Counted from the stretch's first letter, positions 14,860-23,700 are shown. The stretch: DNA of 27,938 nt from Pyrobaculum sp. (GCA_009903905.1 WYEI01000154.1:1-27938), one strand, 5' to 3'. Numbers and translations: made by a program. The notes: generated from the sequence alone by a model not told the origin.

Positions 14860-15273
14860 CCGCTCCAGAATCCTCCCCTGCAAAGCCTTCACAATGTCGG
14901 GCGGCCATAGACAGCTACACACGTCGGGGAGCGCCTTAGTCAACGCCCTCATGTGCTGGCCGTAGAGGGGACAGCTGTGGCATCGGAAGTCGCAGTTATC
15001 CGGGATGTACACACACCCCTCTCTGCTTATGACCAGAATCGGTTTTTCTAGGAGCTTCAGGGTGTGGTCTATGGAGGCGAAGGGCAGATACACGCCTTCT
15101 CCGTCGAAGCCCAGCGACCTGAGCCGCGCAAGTCGGCGATACACCGCGCTTTTAGACAGCCCAGTGAGAAACGGCAAGGACTTGGCCTCCGCCCTAGCCG
15201 AGAGGCAGAGAAGTCTACGGTCTACCTCGTCGAGGAGGGAAAAAACCTGGAGTGGGAGAAGCTTAACTTTCAC
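14830..15273 (-). CDS. Small HTH regulator with a cysteine cluster
   Basis: Encodes 147 residues from a GTG that overlaps the stop of the cytochrome c gene (GTGA). The N-terminal half is a winged-helix-like DNA-binding domain (LLDEVDRRLLCLS, FLTGLSKSAVYRRLARLRSL). The C-terminal half holds a cysteine group: C88 in REGCVY, then CDFRCHSC (C94, C98, C101) and later CSC (C119, C121). This could bind an iron-sulfur cluster, another metal or heme, so a redox- or NO-sensing regulator of the adjacent nirS/cytochrome c genes is a reasonable inference but not shown. It is co-transcribed with the cytochrome c gene. Family not recognised. An ATG-initiated longer frame (15336) would lie deep inside the cytochrome gene and is less likely. 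Confidence 0.72.
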   Translation of the reverse strand: MKVKLLPLQVFSLLDEVDRRLLCLSARAEAKSLPFLTGLSKSAVYRRLARLRSLGFDGEGVYLPFASIDHTLKLLEKPILVISREGCVYIPDNCDFRCHSCPLYGQHMRALTKALPDVCSCLWPPDIVKALQGRILERLGRGFEVEF

Positions 15274-15872
15274 GAACTTTTGGAGGCGGCCATTTTTAAC
15301 ATTTCCGCGATGGCGGGGACGTACTCCTGCGCCCACTTGTCGCCCAGTTGCTTCTTAAAGGCCTCTATCTGGACCGTCATCGTCGGTGCCAGGTCCTTGT
15401 CGCCTTCTGTGAGGAATTTAGCCAGCAACTGGGCGGCTTTGTTCAAGTCCGCGGCGGGGTTCTTAAGGCCGTATTTCTCGAAGTACTTAGACATCATGGG
15501 GCCGCCTGCGGTCCCCTTCTCAACCCCAACGCTACCCAGCAGGGCCTTGCTGAGGTCGGGGCCTATGTTGCCCCCCACCTCGATACCTGCGCTCTTCACT
15601 GTGTGGCAGGCGTTGCACGCAAGCTCCTTAAACGCGTCTAAGCCCTTTTTGGCCAGTTGCTCGTTGTACTGGACCTGCGTGGGGCCAGCCGATGGGGAGG
15701 CCGTCGTTGTTGCGGCTTGCTGAGCCGTCACAGTGACCGGAGACTCGGTGATTGTTGTCGTGACTGTCTTCGTCTGGGTCCTCACCTCAACGCCTGGGTT
15801 GTAGGTAAACGCCAACGCGCCGATTATTATGCCCACTATTGCCACCACTGCGTATATTACCCCCTTGTCCAT
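15270..15872 (-). CDS. Membrane-anchored mono-heme cytochrome c, next to the heme d1 protein
   Basis: Encodes 200 residues: an N-terminal helix (5-24), a Thr/Ser/Pro-rich linker (30-65) and a cytochrome c domain with CNACH (C86, C89, H90) and candidate ligand M165 in PTMTVQ. It is clearly paralogous to the cytochrome of the bc-type operon (similar linker, GxxGPDLSKxLLG, GLxNPAAD and TMxxQ blocks). It is divergent from nirS through a 15873-15957 shared promoter region and probably delivers electrons to the heme d1 protein, which lacks its own c domain. The start is placed at ATG 15872, because a TATA box (cgtttatctg, 15893-15902) is 21-30 bases upstream; an in-frame GTG at 15884 is too close. 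Confidence 0.9.
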   Translation of the reverse strand: MDKGVIYAVVAIVGIIIGALAFTYNPGVEVRTQTKTVTTTITESPVTVTAQQAATTTASPSAGPTQVQYNEQLAKKGLDAFKELACNACHTVKSAGIEVGGNIGPDLSKALLGSVGVEKGTAGGPMMSKYFEKYGLKNPAADLNKAAQLLAKFLTEGDKDLAPTMTVQIEAFKKQLGDKWAQEYVPAIAEMLKMAASKSS

Positions 15873-15892
15873 GCGGAAGACCACCGCGGAGG

Positions 15893-15937
15893 CAGATAAA
15901 CGTTCAGGTTAACCAGATTAGCCAAAACGCTTATCTC
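15893..15937. promoter_or_regulatory. Divergent cytochrome c / nirS promoter region
   Basis: The - strand box cgtttatctg (15893-15902) serves cytochrome c, and the + strand box acgcttatctc (15927-15937) serves nirS, each 21-31 bases from its start codon. The two boxes are similar to each other (C-G-[TC]-T-T-A-T-C-T). Between them lies the palindrome ggttaacc (15907-15914), a candidate operator for co-regulation. Confidence 0.55.
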
Positions 15938-15957
15938 AACGACGCACCTAGGTCTAC

Positions 15958-17577
15958 ATGGCCGAGAAGACCCCCAGGAGGGACTTCCTCAAGGCGGTTG
16001 CGGCGCTTGGCGTCGGCTTCGCCGTGGGTAGCTGGGCCTTGGCGCTGTCGCGGGGCAAAGCCGTGGTGGAGGTCACCTCGGAGCAGGTCAAGGAGGTGAG
16101 GGTGAAGCCTGAGGTGCAGGTGCAACAAGTCCAAGCCCCGACGACGGCCACAGCCGCGGCGCCGCCGCACCCGGCCTTCCAGAAGAGGGGCCTCGCCTTC
16201 CTCGACCCAGCCAACATACAGGCGACGCTAAGGGTGCCGGCGCCCGAGGATCAGCTCCCCAGCAAGCCTGTTGGCTACAACATAAACGACATCGACTGGA
16301 TCGCTATACTGATCGAGAGCAGATACCACGAGCCCGGCGTGGAGATGGTTGGCGCGTACACCTTCCTCGACATGAAGAACTTCAAGATATTAAAGAGGCT
16401 GAAAAACGCCGGCGACAGAGTCCACGTGGTGAAGTTCGGGCGTGAGGAGTGGCCTGAATACAAGAGGAGGTTCGCCGTGGGGATGTCGAGGGACTGCTGG
16501 CTCTCCAAGATAGATCTATACTCCATGCAGATAGTGCGGCAGATTAAAATCGGCGTAGACTGCAGAAGCGCCGCCTTCGACAAAGACGGGAAATACGTGA
16601 TAGCCGCCTCTAAGGACCCCGGCCACGTGGTGATACTGGAGGCGGACACCTTCAAGGTGCTTAAGGTCATCCCGATGCTCGGCGCCTCCAAGTTCTTCCC
16701 CACCCCAATGATGGGGAGACAAGGCGCCATACTCACCACAGACCTCGGCTACTGGCTAGTCAACGTCAAAGACGCTGAGCAAGTCCTCGTAATTGACTAC
16801 AGGGATCCCAGCTTCCCCATAGTACACGTCTTCACAAGCTACGACCCCAATAAGAAGGGGAGGTCGGTTAAGGTGAAGATAGGCGACAAGGAGTATGATG
16901 TGACGGGCATAGGCAAAAGCCCCCACGAGCTGAATAAGCTGGACAAGGAGGGTAGATACGTCGCCGTGACGGGGCAAGAGAGCAACACAATCACGATAAT
17001 AGACGCCAAAAACTTCGAGGTGGTCAACGTGGTGCCGTGCGGCCTCAAGCCGCACCCAGGCCCCGGCACCTTGGTCCCCGGCAAGTACTTCCTCACCAAC
17101 GCAATAGGGGAGGGGAAGATAACGGCGATAAACCTCCAGACGATGGATCTGGAGAAGTACATAACGTATCCGAGGGAGTTCCCCGCGGATACGGGCGGGG
17201 GGCTCTACTCGACGCCGCCTCTGCCCGACGGCACGATACCCAAGGGCCTTGCGTGGTTCGACACCACCTTTAACATGAACAAGGGCGTGTTTGCGGTGGA
17301 CATATATCTGCTCGACGTGGCCACGCGGCCGCCGCAGCCCGCGATATTCGCGCCGAATAAGCCCGGGAAGTGGGCCATGCACCCCACATATACGCCGGAC
17401 GGCAGATACGTCATCAGCGCCCTGGAGAGGACGGATGCAGTGTATAAAGTCGACGCGGAGACGGGGGAGATTGTGGGGAAGATAGAGCTGAAAAACGTCG
17501 AGCCAGTTCAGCTGGTCGAGGAGCCGAGCCCCACCGGCATCTTTCCGCTGTGGAGGATAAAGGCGCCGTGGTTCTAG
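15958..17577 (+). CDS. nirS: Heme d1 nitrite reductase domain protein (NirS-like, without cytochrome c domain)
   Basis: Encodes 539 residues. TPRRDFLKAVAALGVGFAVG (5-24) is a twin-arginine signal or anchor, followed by a low-complexity linker (V/Q/A/P-rich, to about 70) and an eight-bladed beta-propeller of the cytochrome D1 family. The d1-iron ligand equivalent is H156 in RVHVVKF, followed by RQIKIGVDCRS (NirS: EIKIGIEARS). The two substrate-side histidines of NirS are present as H323 in KSPHELN and H366 in KPHPGPG. It has no CxxCH, so the heme c domain of bacterial cd1 nitrite reductase is missing and must be provided by another protein, probably the divergent anchored cytochrome. The alternatives NirF and NirN are less likely because all three key histidines are kept and it sits with an electron donor. 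It overlaps the methyltransferase gene. Confidence 0.85.
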   Translation: MAEKTPRRDFLKAVAALGVGFAVGSWALALSRGKAVVEVTSEQVKEVRVKPEVQVQQVQAPTTATAAAPPHPAFQKRGLAFLDPANIQATLRVPAPEDQLPSKPVGYNINDIDWIAILIESRYHEPGVEMVGAYTFLDMKNFKILKRLKNAGDRVHVVKFGREEWPEYKRRFAVGMSRDCWLSKIDLYSMQIVRQIKIGVDCRSAAFDKDGKYVIAASKDPGHVVILEADTFKVLKVIPMLGASKFFPTPMMGRQGAILTTDLGYWLVNVKDAEQVLVIDYRDPSFPIVHVFTSYDPNKKGRSVKVKIGDKEYDVTGIGKSPHELNKLDKEGRYVAVTGQESNTITIIDAKNFEVVNVVPCGLKPHPGPGTLVPGKYFLTNAIGEGKITAINLQTMDLEKYITYPREFPADTGGGLYSTPPLPDGTIPKGLAWFDTTFNMNKGVFAVDIYLLDVATRPPQPAIFAPNKPGKWAMHPTYTPDGRYVISALERTDAVYKVDAETGEIVGKIELKNVEPVQLVEEPSPTGIFPLWRIKAPWF

Positions 17578-18200
17578 GCAAGGTCTACGTAGTAGGCGCG
17601 GGGCCCGGAGACCCCGAACTAATAACCCTAAGGGGCTTTTTCCTCCTCCTCTCTGCGGACGTGGTCATCTCGGCCTCCTTGGTCTCCCGCGAGTTGCTGG
17701 ATCTGGTTAGGGAGAAGGTGGTGTGGGAGGGCAGGCTGACGGGGGAAACCCACAGAGAGGTCGTCGAACTCGCAGTGAGGCACGCCGCAGAGGGGAGGAC
17801 CGTGGTGGTGCTTAAAAACGGAGACCCCACGCTCTTCGGGAGGGGGGTTGCCCTCTGCAGAGAGGTAGAGGCGAGGGGCGTGCCTTGCGAGATAATCCCA
17901 GGCGTGTCGTCCCTCACCGCCGCGGCGGCGAAGTACAAAATACCCATCACAGAAGGCGGCCGCCCCCTCCTCTTGACCACGGCGAGAAGCGGCGGCGACC
18001 CCGACGTCGTGGTGTTTATGCCTGAGGGCTCCGCCGTGGGGCTCGTGGTGGAGGACCTCTACGGCGCCGGCGAGAAGGTGTACCACGGGAGGCCGCGGGG
18101 CAGGCCCGCGCTAGTGTTTATCCTTAGGCGGAAGGAGCGGGACCTTCTCCTGGGCGAGGGCCGCGGCGGCTACATACAGGAGGAGACCCAGCACAGCTAA
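17550..18200 (+). CDS. cobA: Uroporphyrinogen-III C-methyltransferase (short form)
   Basis: Encodes 216 residues of the SUMT/CobA/NirE family. It has KVYVVGAGPGDPELITLRG (substrate/SAM site), LKNGDPTLFGRG (family G-G-D-P-x-x-F-G-R-G, here with N for the first G), and IIPGVSSLTAAAAKYKIPIT. It makes precorrin-2, the branch to siroheme and heme d1, so its overlap with nirS fits a dedicated heme d1 role. It is shorter than usual (about 240-260) because the C-terminal half after GGRPLLLTTAR is compressed. The start is ATG 17550 (28-base overlap with nirS), with GTG 17568 an alternative that brings the N-terminus closer to family length. The last 90 bases are antisense to the convergent NnrS-like gene. 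Confidence 0.87.
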   Translation: MEDKGAVVLGKVYVVGAGPGDPELITLRGFFLLLSADVVISASLVSRELLDLVREKVVWEGRLTGETHREVVELAVRHAAEGRTVVVLKNGDPTLFGRGVALCREVEARGVPCEIIPGVSSLTAAAAKYKIPITEGGRPLLLTTARSGGDPDVVVFMPEGSAVGLVVEDLYGAGEKVYHGRPRGRPALVFILRRKERDLLLGEGRGGYIQEETQHS

Positions 18201-19109
18201 GGCGGCTGGGGTCAACAACCCCAGCAACCTAAGCGCCGTTGCTGTGGAGGCGAATAAAAAAGGCACAGGCCCGAACCTCGGCGCCCTCCGGTACAACACA
18301 GCGGGGAGGAAGAAGGGGACGCAGAGAGTAGACATCACCACGGCAAACCCCATGTAGAGAAGGTGGTGGTGCAGAGCCGTGCCTGCCATCAATAGCCTCC
18401 ACGCCGCGGCCCCTACGCCGTAGAGGTCGCGGACGCGTGGAGGCGCCGCCAGCGACACTGCGGCCAGCGGCAGCGCCACGCCCCAGAGGAGCCCCGTCTT
18501 AACCATGGCGAAGGCGGCGAGGTAGGAGGTGGCCACGGCGGCGGCCCGCGGCGCGGTGAACTTCAGCCGCGCTCGAGAGCTGTCTATGCGGTAGCTCAGC
18601 ATCAAGACCGAGGCAAGGGGGAAAGCTACCGCCAGCTCCAGGGGGCTCCCCGCGGCGGCGGTTGCCGCGAGGCCGGAGACCAGGATCCAGTTTGGGTAGT
18701 AGTTAGGCGCCCCCCGCAGAGCCCTCAGGTGAAGCAGGGCGTACATCAACGCGAAGGGCAGAAGCGACCATTTGGCTACAGGGAGGAGTGCAAGGCCTAC
18801 AACCAGCGCGGCTAGGAGAAGCGCGGAGATGGGGCGGGACGGCGCGGCGTTTATGAAGCCGGGTAGCTGGATGTACATGACCGAGAAGTAAAATAGATAA
18901 AGGCCCGACACCATGAGGCGGAGGTGCATGGCTACGTCGCCCGCGGCGCCATATACGGCGCCGGCCGCAAAAGCCAACGTCGCGAGGTAGAGGGAGACCT
19001 GAGACGCATAAAGAACCCAGACTATGGCGTTGTAGAAAGGCAACGGCGGCGACCTTCCCAGGGGCCACAGAAGGGGCATGTAGGTCTGTGGGAACCTGTT
19101 TAAAAACAT
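18111..19109 (-). CDS. Polytopic membrane protein, possibly NnrS-like
   Basis: Encodes 332 residues with about 10-11 hydrophobic helices. The best family hint is near the C-terminus: ALHHHLLYMGFAVVM (a histidine-led helix with MGF) followed by FFLPAVLYRR and TATALRLLGLL, resembling the H-x-L-x-x-G-[FA]-x-x-x-M ... R ... [LA]-R arrangement of NnrS proteins, heme- and copper-linked membrane proteins found with nitrite and NO reductase genes. The match is partial, so this is a tentative call. The start is ATG 19109, preceded by TATA-like sequence (19133-19144). Its last 90 bases overlap the convergent methyltransferase gene. Confidence 0.7.
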   Translation of the reverse strand: MFLNRFPQTYMPLLWPLGRSPPLPFYNAIVWVLYASQVSLYLATLAFAAGAVYGAAGDVAMHLRLMVSGLYLFYFSVMYIQLPGFINAAPSRPISALLLAALVVGLALLPVAKWSLLPFALMYALLHLRALRGAPNYYPNWILVSGLAATAAAGSPLELAVAFPLASVLMLSYRIDSSRARLKFTAPRAAAVATSYLAAFAMVKTGLLWGVALPLAAVSLAAPPRVRDLYGVGAAAWRLLMAGTALHHHLLYMGFAVVMSTLCVPFFLPAVLYRRAPRFGPVPFLFASTATALRLLGLLTPAALAVLGLLLYVAAAALAQEKVPLLPPKDKH

Positions 19110-19162
19110 GACCACATATAAACTATTGAACACATATTAATATACCTATAATCAATGTCAAT

Positions 19163-19171
19163 ATTTATAAA
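19163..19171 (+). promoter_or_regulatory. TATA box of the CxxC-HTH regulator
   Basis: atttataaa lies 20-28 bases before ATG 19191. It falls inside the longer frame that begins at 19155, so it favours the shorter protein. Confidence 0.55.
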
Positions 19172-19190
19172 TGGAAAACGTCTATTTCAT

Positions 19191-19655
19191 ATGCAGTTTC
19201 TCAAGCTCTATTTAAGACTTTGCGACAAGATTCCCCGGGATGCCGTTGCTCACCTGGGGTTCCGGGTGGGAAACGGGGTGATATACCACATAGTCAAGAG
19301 GCCGGGCGGCATTCACGTAGCGGCGGCGCGATGCGAGGAGTGTCTCTTCTACAAGCTCATGACGCGTTCCTACGTCCTCGGCACCCCCATGATAATAGAC
19401 GGCAGGTTGCGGGTCATCGTGGCGGATACCCACGCCGTCAGGAGGCTGTTGGGCGAACACATAAGCCAAGTCATCAAGGCGGAGCCGCTGAGCCCGGCCG
19501 ACGTGACCCTCACCAAGAGGCAGAGAGAGGTCCTCTCAGCCTTAGCCAACGGCCACAACATAAGCTCCGCCGCCCGGGAGTCGGCAGTCTCCAAAGTCGC
19601 CGTATATAAGACCTTCAAAAAGACGTTGCGGAAGCTAACCCTACTGATAAGCTAG
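19191..19655 (+). CDS. HTH transcription regulator with CxxC motif
   Basis: Encodes 154 residues. The N-terminal about 100 residues form a small alpha/beta sensor-like domain with a single CEEC pair (C48, C51). The C-terminus (about 104-150), LTKRQREVLSALANGHNISS followed by SAVSKVAVYKTFKKTLRKL, is a helix-turn-helix of the LuxR/bacterio-opsin-activator style. The CxxC suggests metal or redox sensing. It lies between the nitrite and nitrate reductase blocks and is a plausible regulator of one of them. The start is chosen from the TATA position. It converges with a related truncated gene, overlapping it by 15 bases. Confidence 0.75.
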   Translation: MQFLKLYLRLCDKIPRDAVAHLGFRVGNGVIYHIVKRPGGIHVAAARCEECLFYKLMTRSYVLGTPMIIDGRLRVIVADTHAVRRLLGEHISQVIKAEPLSPADVTLTKRQREVLSALANGHNISSAARESAVSKVAVYKTFKKTLRKLTLLIS

Positions 19656-19952
19656 CTTCTGCAAAGCCCTCTTCACAAGCCTACAGGCAGCGGGCTTCGA
19701 GACGCCGAGCGACTCAACCACCTCCCTCAAGCCGCCTGTTGCAAAAAGACTAAACGCCTTCTTTTGTCTACTCGTTAGCAGAACTCTCCTCAGCGTAACA
19801 AGCTGGAGGGTGAAGTAGGACGAGTGCCACTGTCCCTCCTTGATTTTAAGCCTTTTAGCAAGGGCTCTGGTGCAGAGGAGCTTGAATACGAAGACGCCGT
19901 CTTCAAACTTTGGGTGACTCACAAGGGGAGCGGCGCCAAGCAACTGACGCAA
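19641..19952 (-). CDS. Short HTH regulator, probably N-terminally truncated
   Basis: Encodes 103 residues from a weak TTG. The C-terminus (LTSRQKKAFSLFATG, VVESLGVSKPAACRLVKRAL) is an HTH related to that of the 19191-19655 protein. In frame just upstream of the TTG the strand reads IHLPCKDCVLRQLLG, matching GIHVAAARCEECLFYKLM of the paralogue. The frame then closes at a stop at 20018-20016 with no ATG, GTG or TTG in between (only a CTG at 19973). The N-terminal about 50 residues of the family are therefore missing, and the space is used by a + strand gene. It may be a decayed paralogue or a functional short form. Confidence that this was once a regulator is good; that it is expressed intact is low. 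Confidence 0.5.
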   Translation of the reverse strand: MRQLLGAAPLVSHPKFEDGVFVFKLLCTRALAKRLKIKEGQWHSSYFTLQLVTLRRVLLTSRQKKAFSLFATGGLREVVESLGVSKPAACRLVKRALQKLAYQ

Positions 19953-19992
19953 TACGCAGTCTTTACAGGGCAGGTGGATTAGGTGGTCGCGA

Positions 19993-20658
19993 ATGTGGGA
20001 GTGGAAGCCGCGGATTTACAGGTGGGCGCTTGTGTTTCAGAGCATAGGCGTAGTCGTGACCTTGTTCGGAACTGCGGTGTTGCCTGTGTGGAGGCCCATA
20101 GCCCACCAGATAATCTTCGGCGGGATCGGGCCCCTCCACATCACCCTGCTGTTTCTCTGGCTTAGGCTCGGCGCCATGCTGCAGGGCGGGGGCTGGCGCG
20201 ATCCCGTGAAACTGGGCCTGTTCTAGATCCCCATAGGTGGTGTTTGTCACCTCCACCGGCCCCGTGTTCGCGTCACAGACAAAACCCTAAAAACCGTCTG
20301 GTCTCTTGAAGACGAGATCACATACAACGTGGCTCATAGGTACATGCTCGCCTTTGTAGCCGCCTCTGCGATGTTTTTCCTCTACTTGACGGAGTTCTGT
20401 AACAGGGCTAAATACATCTCAAGCTGGCTCCTGGCGGTAGGCGGCACGGTGGCGCTCTCCGGCGCCTTCGTGTATCAGCTCTCGCCGATGTTTGTAAAGG
20501 GGGCCGTCGACCTCGCCGCGGCGTCAAGCGGGCTAAAGAAGGCGGTACTGCCCGTGTTAGACGTGGGTCTCGCCGTGTCCTTTGCATCTTTTGCCCTCTT
20601 TACGCTGTGGCTGTTTTATAAACACCTCACGTCGGGAAAAGAAACCAAAAATCCCTAG
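19993..20658 (+). pseudogene. Membrane protein gene interrupted by in-frame TAG
   Basis: A single frame runs from ATG 19993 to TAG 20656-20658 with only one internal stop, TAG at 20224-20226. The first part (77 residues) has two helices with H38 (PIAHQII) and H49 (GPLHITL). The part after the stop (open at least from 20227, with GTG 20329 or ATG 20344 as possible restarts) has three helices, starting YMLAFVAASAMFFLYLTEFC. Between them the frame 20234-20290 also reads VVFVTSTGPVFASQTK in another phase, so a pair of frameshifts is as likely as a simple nonsense mutation. Total would be about 220 residues and five helices, the size of a NarI-type cytochrome b, but the histidine pattern does not prove that. 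A T-run (20660-20664) follows as a possible terminator before narG. Confidence 0.5.
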
Positions 20659-20676
20659 TTTTTTCCACATCTCAAA

Positions 20677-20685
20677 ACTTTAAAC
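20677..20685 (+). promoter_or_regulatory. TATA box of the nar operon
   Basis: actttaaac lies 20-28 bases upstream of ATG 20705, leaderless spacing, and sets the narG start at 20705 instead of the frame's upstream start at 20693. Confidence 0.6.
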
Positions 20686-20704
20686 CTACCTCTTGCTGAT
20701 ACTC

Positions 20705-23700
20705 ATGTTAACCACCACACGTAGGAGGTTGTTGGCCGCAACCGCCGCCGTGGGGGTTTCTGCCGGCGTGTTGGCGTTGGCACAGAACTTAGAATACCTC
20801 AAGCCGCTTGCCCAGTTTAGGGACACTCGGTTGCAGTACCCAGACAGAAGCTGGGAGGATCTCTACAGGAGGCGGTGGCAGTACGACAAAGTGGCCAGAT
20901 CCACCCACGGCGTCAACTGCACTGGGTCTTGCTCCTGGAATGTCTACGTCAAGGATGGTCTCGTGGTGTGGGAGCTACAGGCCACGGACTACCCCGACAT
21001 TGCGCCGGATATACCCAACTACGAGCCCAGGGGGTGCCCCAGGGGGGCCAGCTACTCCTGGTACATCTACAGCCCGCTGAGGGTTAAGTACCCCTACGTG
21101 AGGGGGGTCCTCATCGACCTATACAGGAGGTACAAGGCGGAGACTGGCGACCCGGTAGAGGCGTGGAGGCGTATAGTGGAGGACCCGCAGAACCGCGCGG
21201 CTTATCAAAAGGCCAGGGGCAAGGCCGGGTGGAGGCGGGTTAGCTGGGACGAGACTACTGAGCTCATAGCGGCCGCCCTTATATACACAATCAAGAAATA
21301 CGGCCCAGACAGGATCTACGGCTTCACCCCCATCCCCGCCATGTCGCCGGTGAGCTACGCCGCGGGGGCCCGCTTCATAGAGCTGATAGGCGGCGCCATG
21401 GGCTCCTTCTACGACTGGTACGCCGACCTGCCTCCGGCCAGCCCGCAGATGTGGGGCGAGCAGACAGACGTGCCGGAGTCGGCCGACTGGTTCCATGCGC
21501 AGTATATGATAGTGTGGGGGACTAACCTCCCTCTGACGCGGACGCCGGACGCCCAGATGTATACCCAGGCGAGGTACAGAGGCGCTAAGGTGGTGGTGGT
21601 GAGCCCCGACTACAGCGAGCATGTGAAGTTCGCCGACATGTGGGTGCCGGCGTTGCCGGGCACCGACGCCGCGCTGGGCCTCGCCGCGGCCCACGTCGCG
21701 CTGAAGGAGTACTACGTCGACAAGCAGGTTAAGTGCCTCAGGGAGTACGCAAGGCGCTACACGGACCTGCCCTTCCTCGTGGTGCTGGAGCCGGCCGGCG
21801 ACGGCACCTACCTCCAGGGCCGTCTCCTGAGGGCGTCCGACGTGCCGGAGCTCAAGGACAAGGTTGGGCAGTACCCGGAGTGGAAGACTGTGGTGATGCA
21901 GAAAGACGGCACGTTAGCAGTCCCCTACGGCTCCATCGGCTTCAGGTGGGATGGGAGCGGTAAGTGGAACCTACAGCTGAGGGGCGTGACGCCCGCCGGC
22001 GAGGCCGACATAGACCCCGTGCTGTCTGTAATGGAGGTGGGGAGATACGAGAAGGTGCCGGTTAAGTTCATGGCCATGGACTTCGAGGTGAAGGGCTTCG
22101 TCAGGGAGGTGCCGGCCGTCAAAGTCGGCGATAGGTATGTGACGACGGTGTTTGACCTGCTGGCGGCTCATCTAGGCGTGAGGAGGGGCGACCTCGGCGG
22201 CGACTACCCCGCCGACTACAACGACCCGAAGCCGTTTACGCCGGCCTGGCAAGAGGCCATAACCGGGGTCTCCCGCGACGTGGTGTTGCAGATGGCCAGG
22301 GGCTTCATGGACACGGCCATCTACTCAAAGCCGGTCTTCGGCAGGCCCAGCGACCCGCCGTTCTTCGGCGACGACAATACGCCGTGTGGCGGCCGCGCCA
22401 TGATATTCGTGGGGCCGGGCATAAACCACTGGTACCATACCGACTTGATATACCGCTCCGTCTTGTTGCTGGTTCTCCTCGGCGGCACGCAGGGCAAAAA
22501 CGGCGGCGGCTGGGCCCACTACGTGGGGCAGGAGAAAATCAGAACGCTGATAGGCTGGTCCTCTATAGCCTTCGCCCTGGACTGGGTCAGGCCACCGCGT
22601 CAGCAGAACTCCCCCAGCTACTGGTACGTCCACACGGACCAGTGGAGGTACGACCCTACGACGACGCGTAGCTACGCCGCTCCGTGGGCGAAGAAGTGGG
22701 GCAATCTCCACGAGATGGACGCCAACGTGATAGCTGTGAGGCTGGGCTGGTTGCCCTTCTACCCAAGCCTCAACGTGAACCCGCTGGATCTCGGCGCGAG
22801 GCTTGTGGATGAGGCGAAGCAACAGAACGTCCAGCAGGCTCAGTGGGGTAGCTACGTGGCTAGGCGGGTGGCCGAGATGTTGAAGAGGGGCGATATAAAG
22901 CTCGCGATTGAGGACCCCGACGCGCCTGAGAACTGGCCGAGGGTACTCTTCGTGTGGAGGGCGAATCTGCTGGGCTCCTCGTCTAAGGGCCATGAGTACT
23001 TCTTGAAGCACCTCCTCGGTACAGACAACAACGTAATGAATAGGGAGTGGGCGGTGGAGGAGGGCCTTGTGAAGGAGGTGAACGTTAGGAAGCCTGCGCC
23101 GGAGGGCAAGCTGGACCTCCTCGTGGTGCTGGACTTCAGGATGGCCACCTCGGCCGTCTACGCCGATGTGGTCCTGCCTGCGGCCACTTGGTACGAGAAG
23201 TACGACCTCTCCATGACCGACATGCATACCTTCATACACCCGTTCACCCCGGCGATTGACCCGCCCTGGGAGGCGAAGACCGACTGGGACATCTTCAAGA
23301 CCATCGCGAAGAAGTTCTCCGAGCTGGCGCCTAAGTATCTGCCACAGGAGGCCTACGACGTGGTGCTTACGCCGCTTATGCACGACAGCGCCGCCGAGAT
23401 CGCCCAGCCCCTCGGCGAGGTCAGGGACTGGAAGAAGGGCGAGGTGGACCCCATCCCGGGCAAGACCATGCCCGCGGTGTCGCTTGTAGCCAGGAGGTAT
23501 TGGGACGTATACGACATGTACATCACCTACGGCCCCTTGGTGGTGACGGCTGGCTTGTCCGCAAAGGGCATACCCGCGTTTAAGCCCGTGGAGCAGTACG
23601 CGTATCTCAGGGAGAGGAACGGCCTGACCCCGGCCGCTTCAGACTATGTGAAGGGGAGGTGCGCAACGGTGGGGGGATGCCCCAGCCTAGAGACCGACAA

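Noticed and set aside
22325..23383. 352-residue - strand frame inside narG
   Set aside because: Antisense shadow of a GC-rich conserved gene; His/Arg/Val-rich with no recognisable domain, whereas narG is unambiguous.
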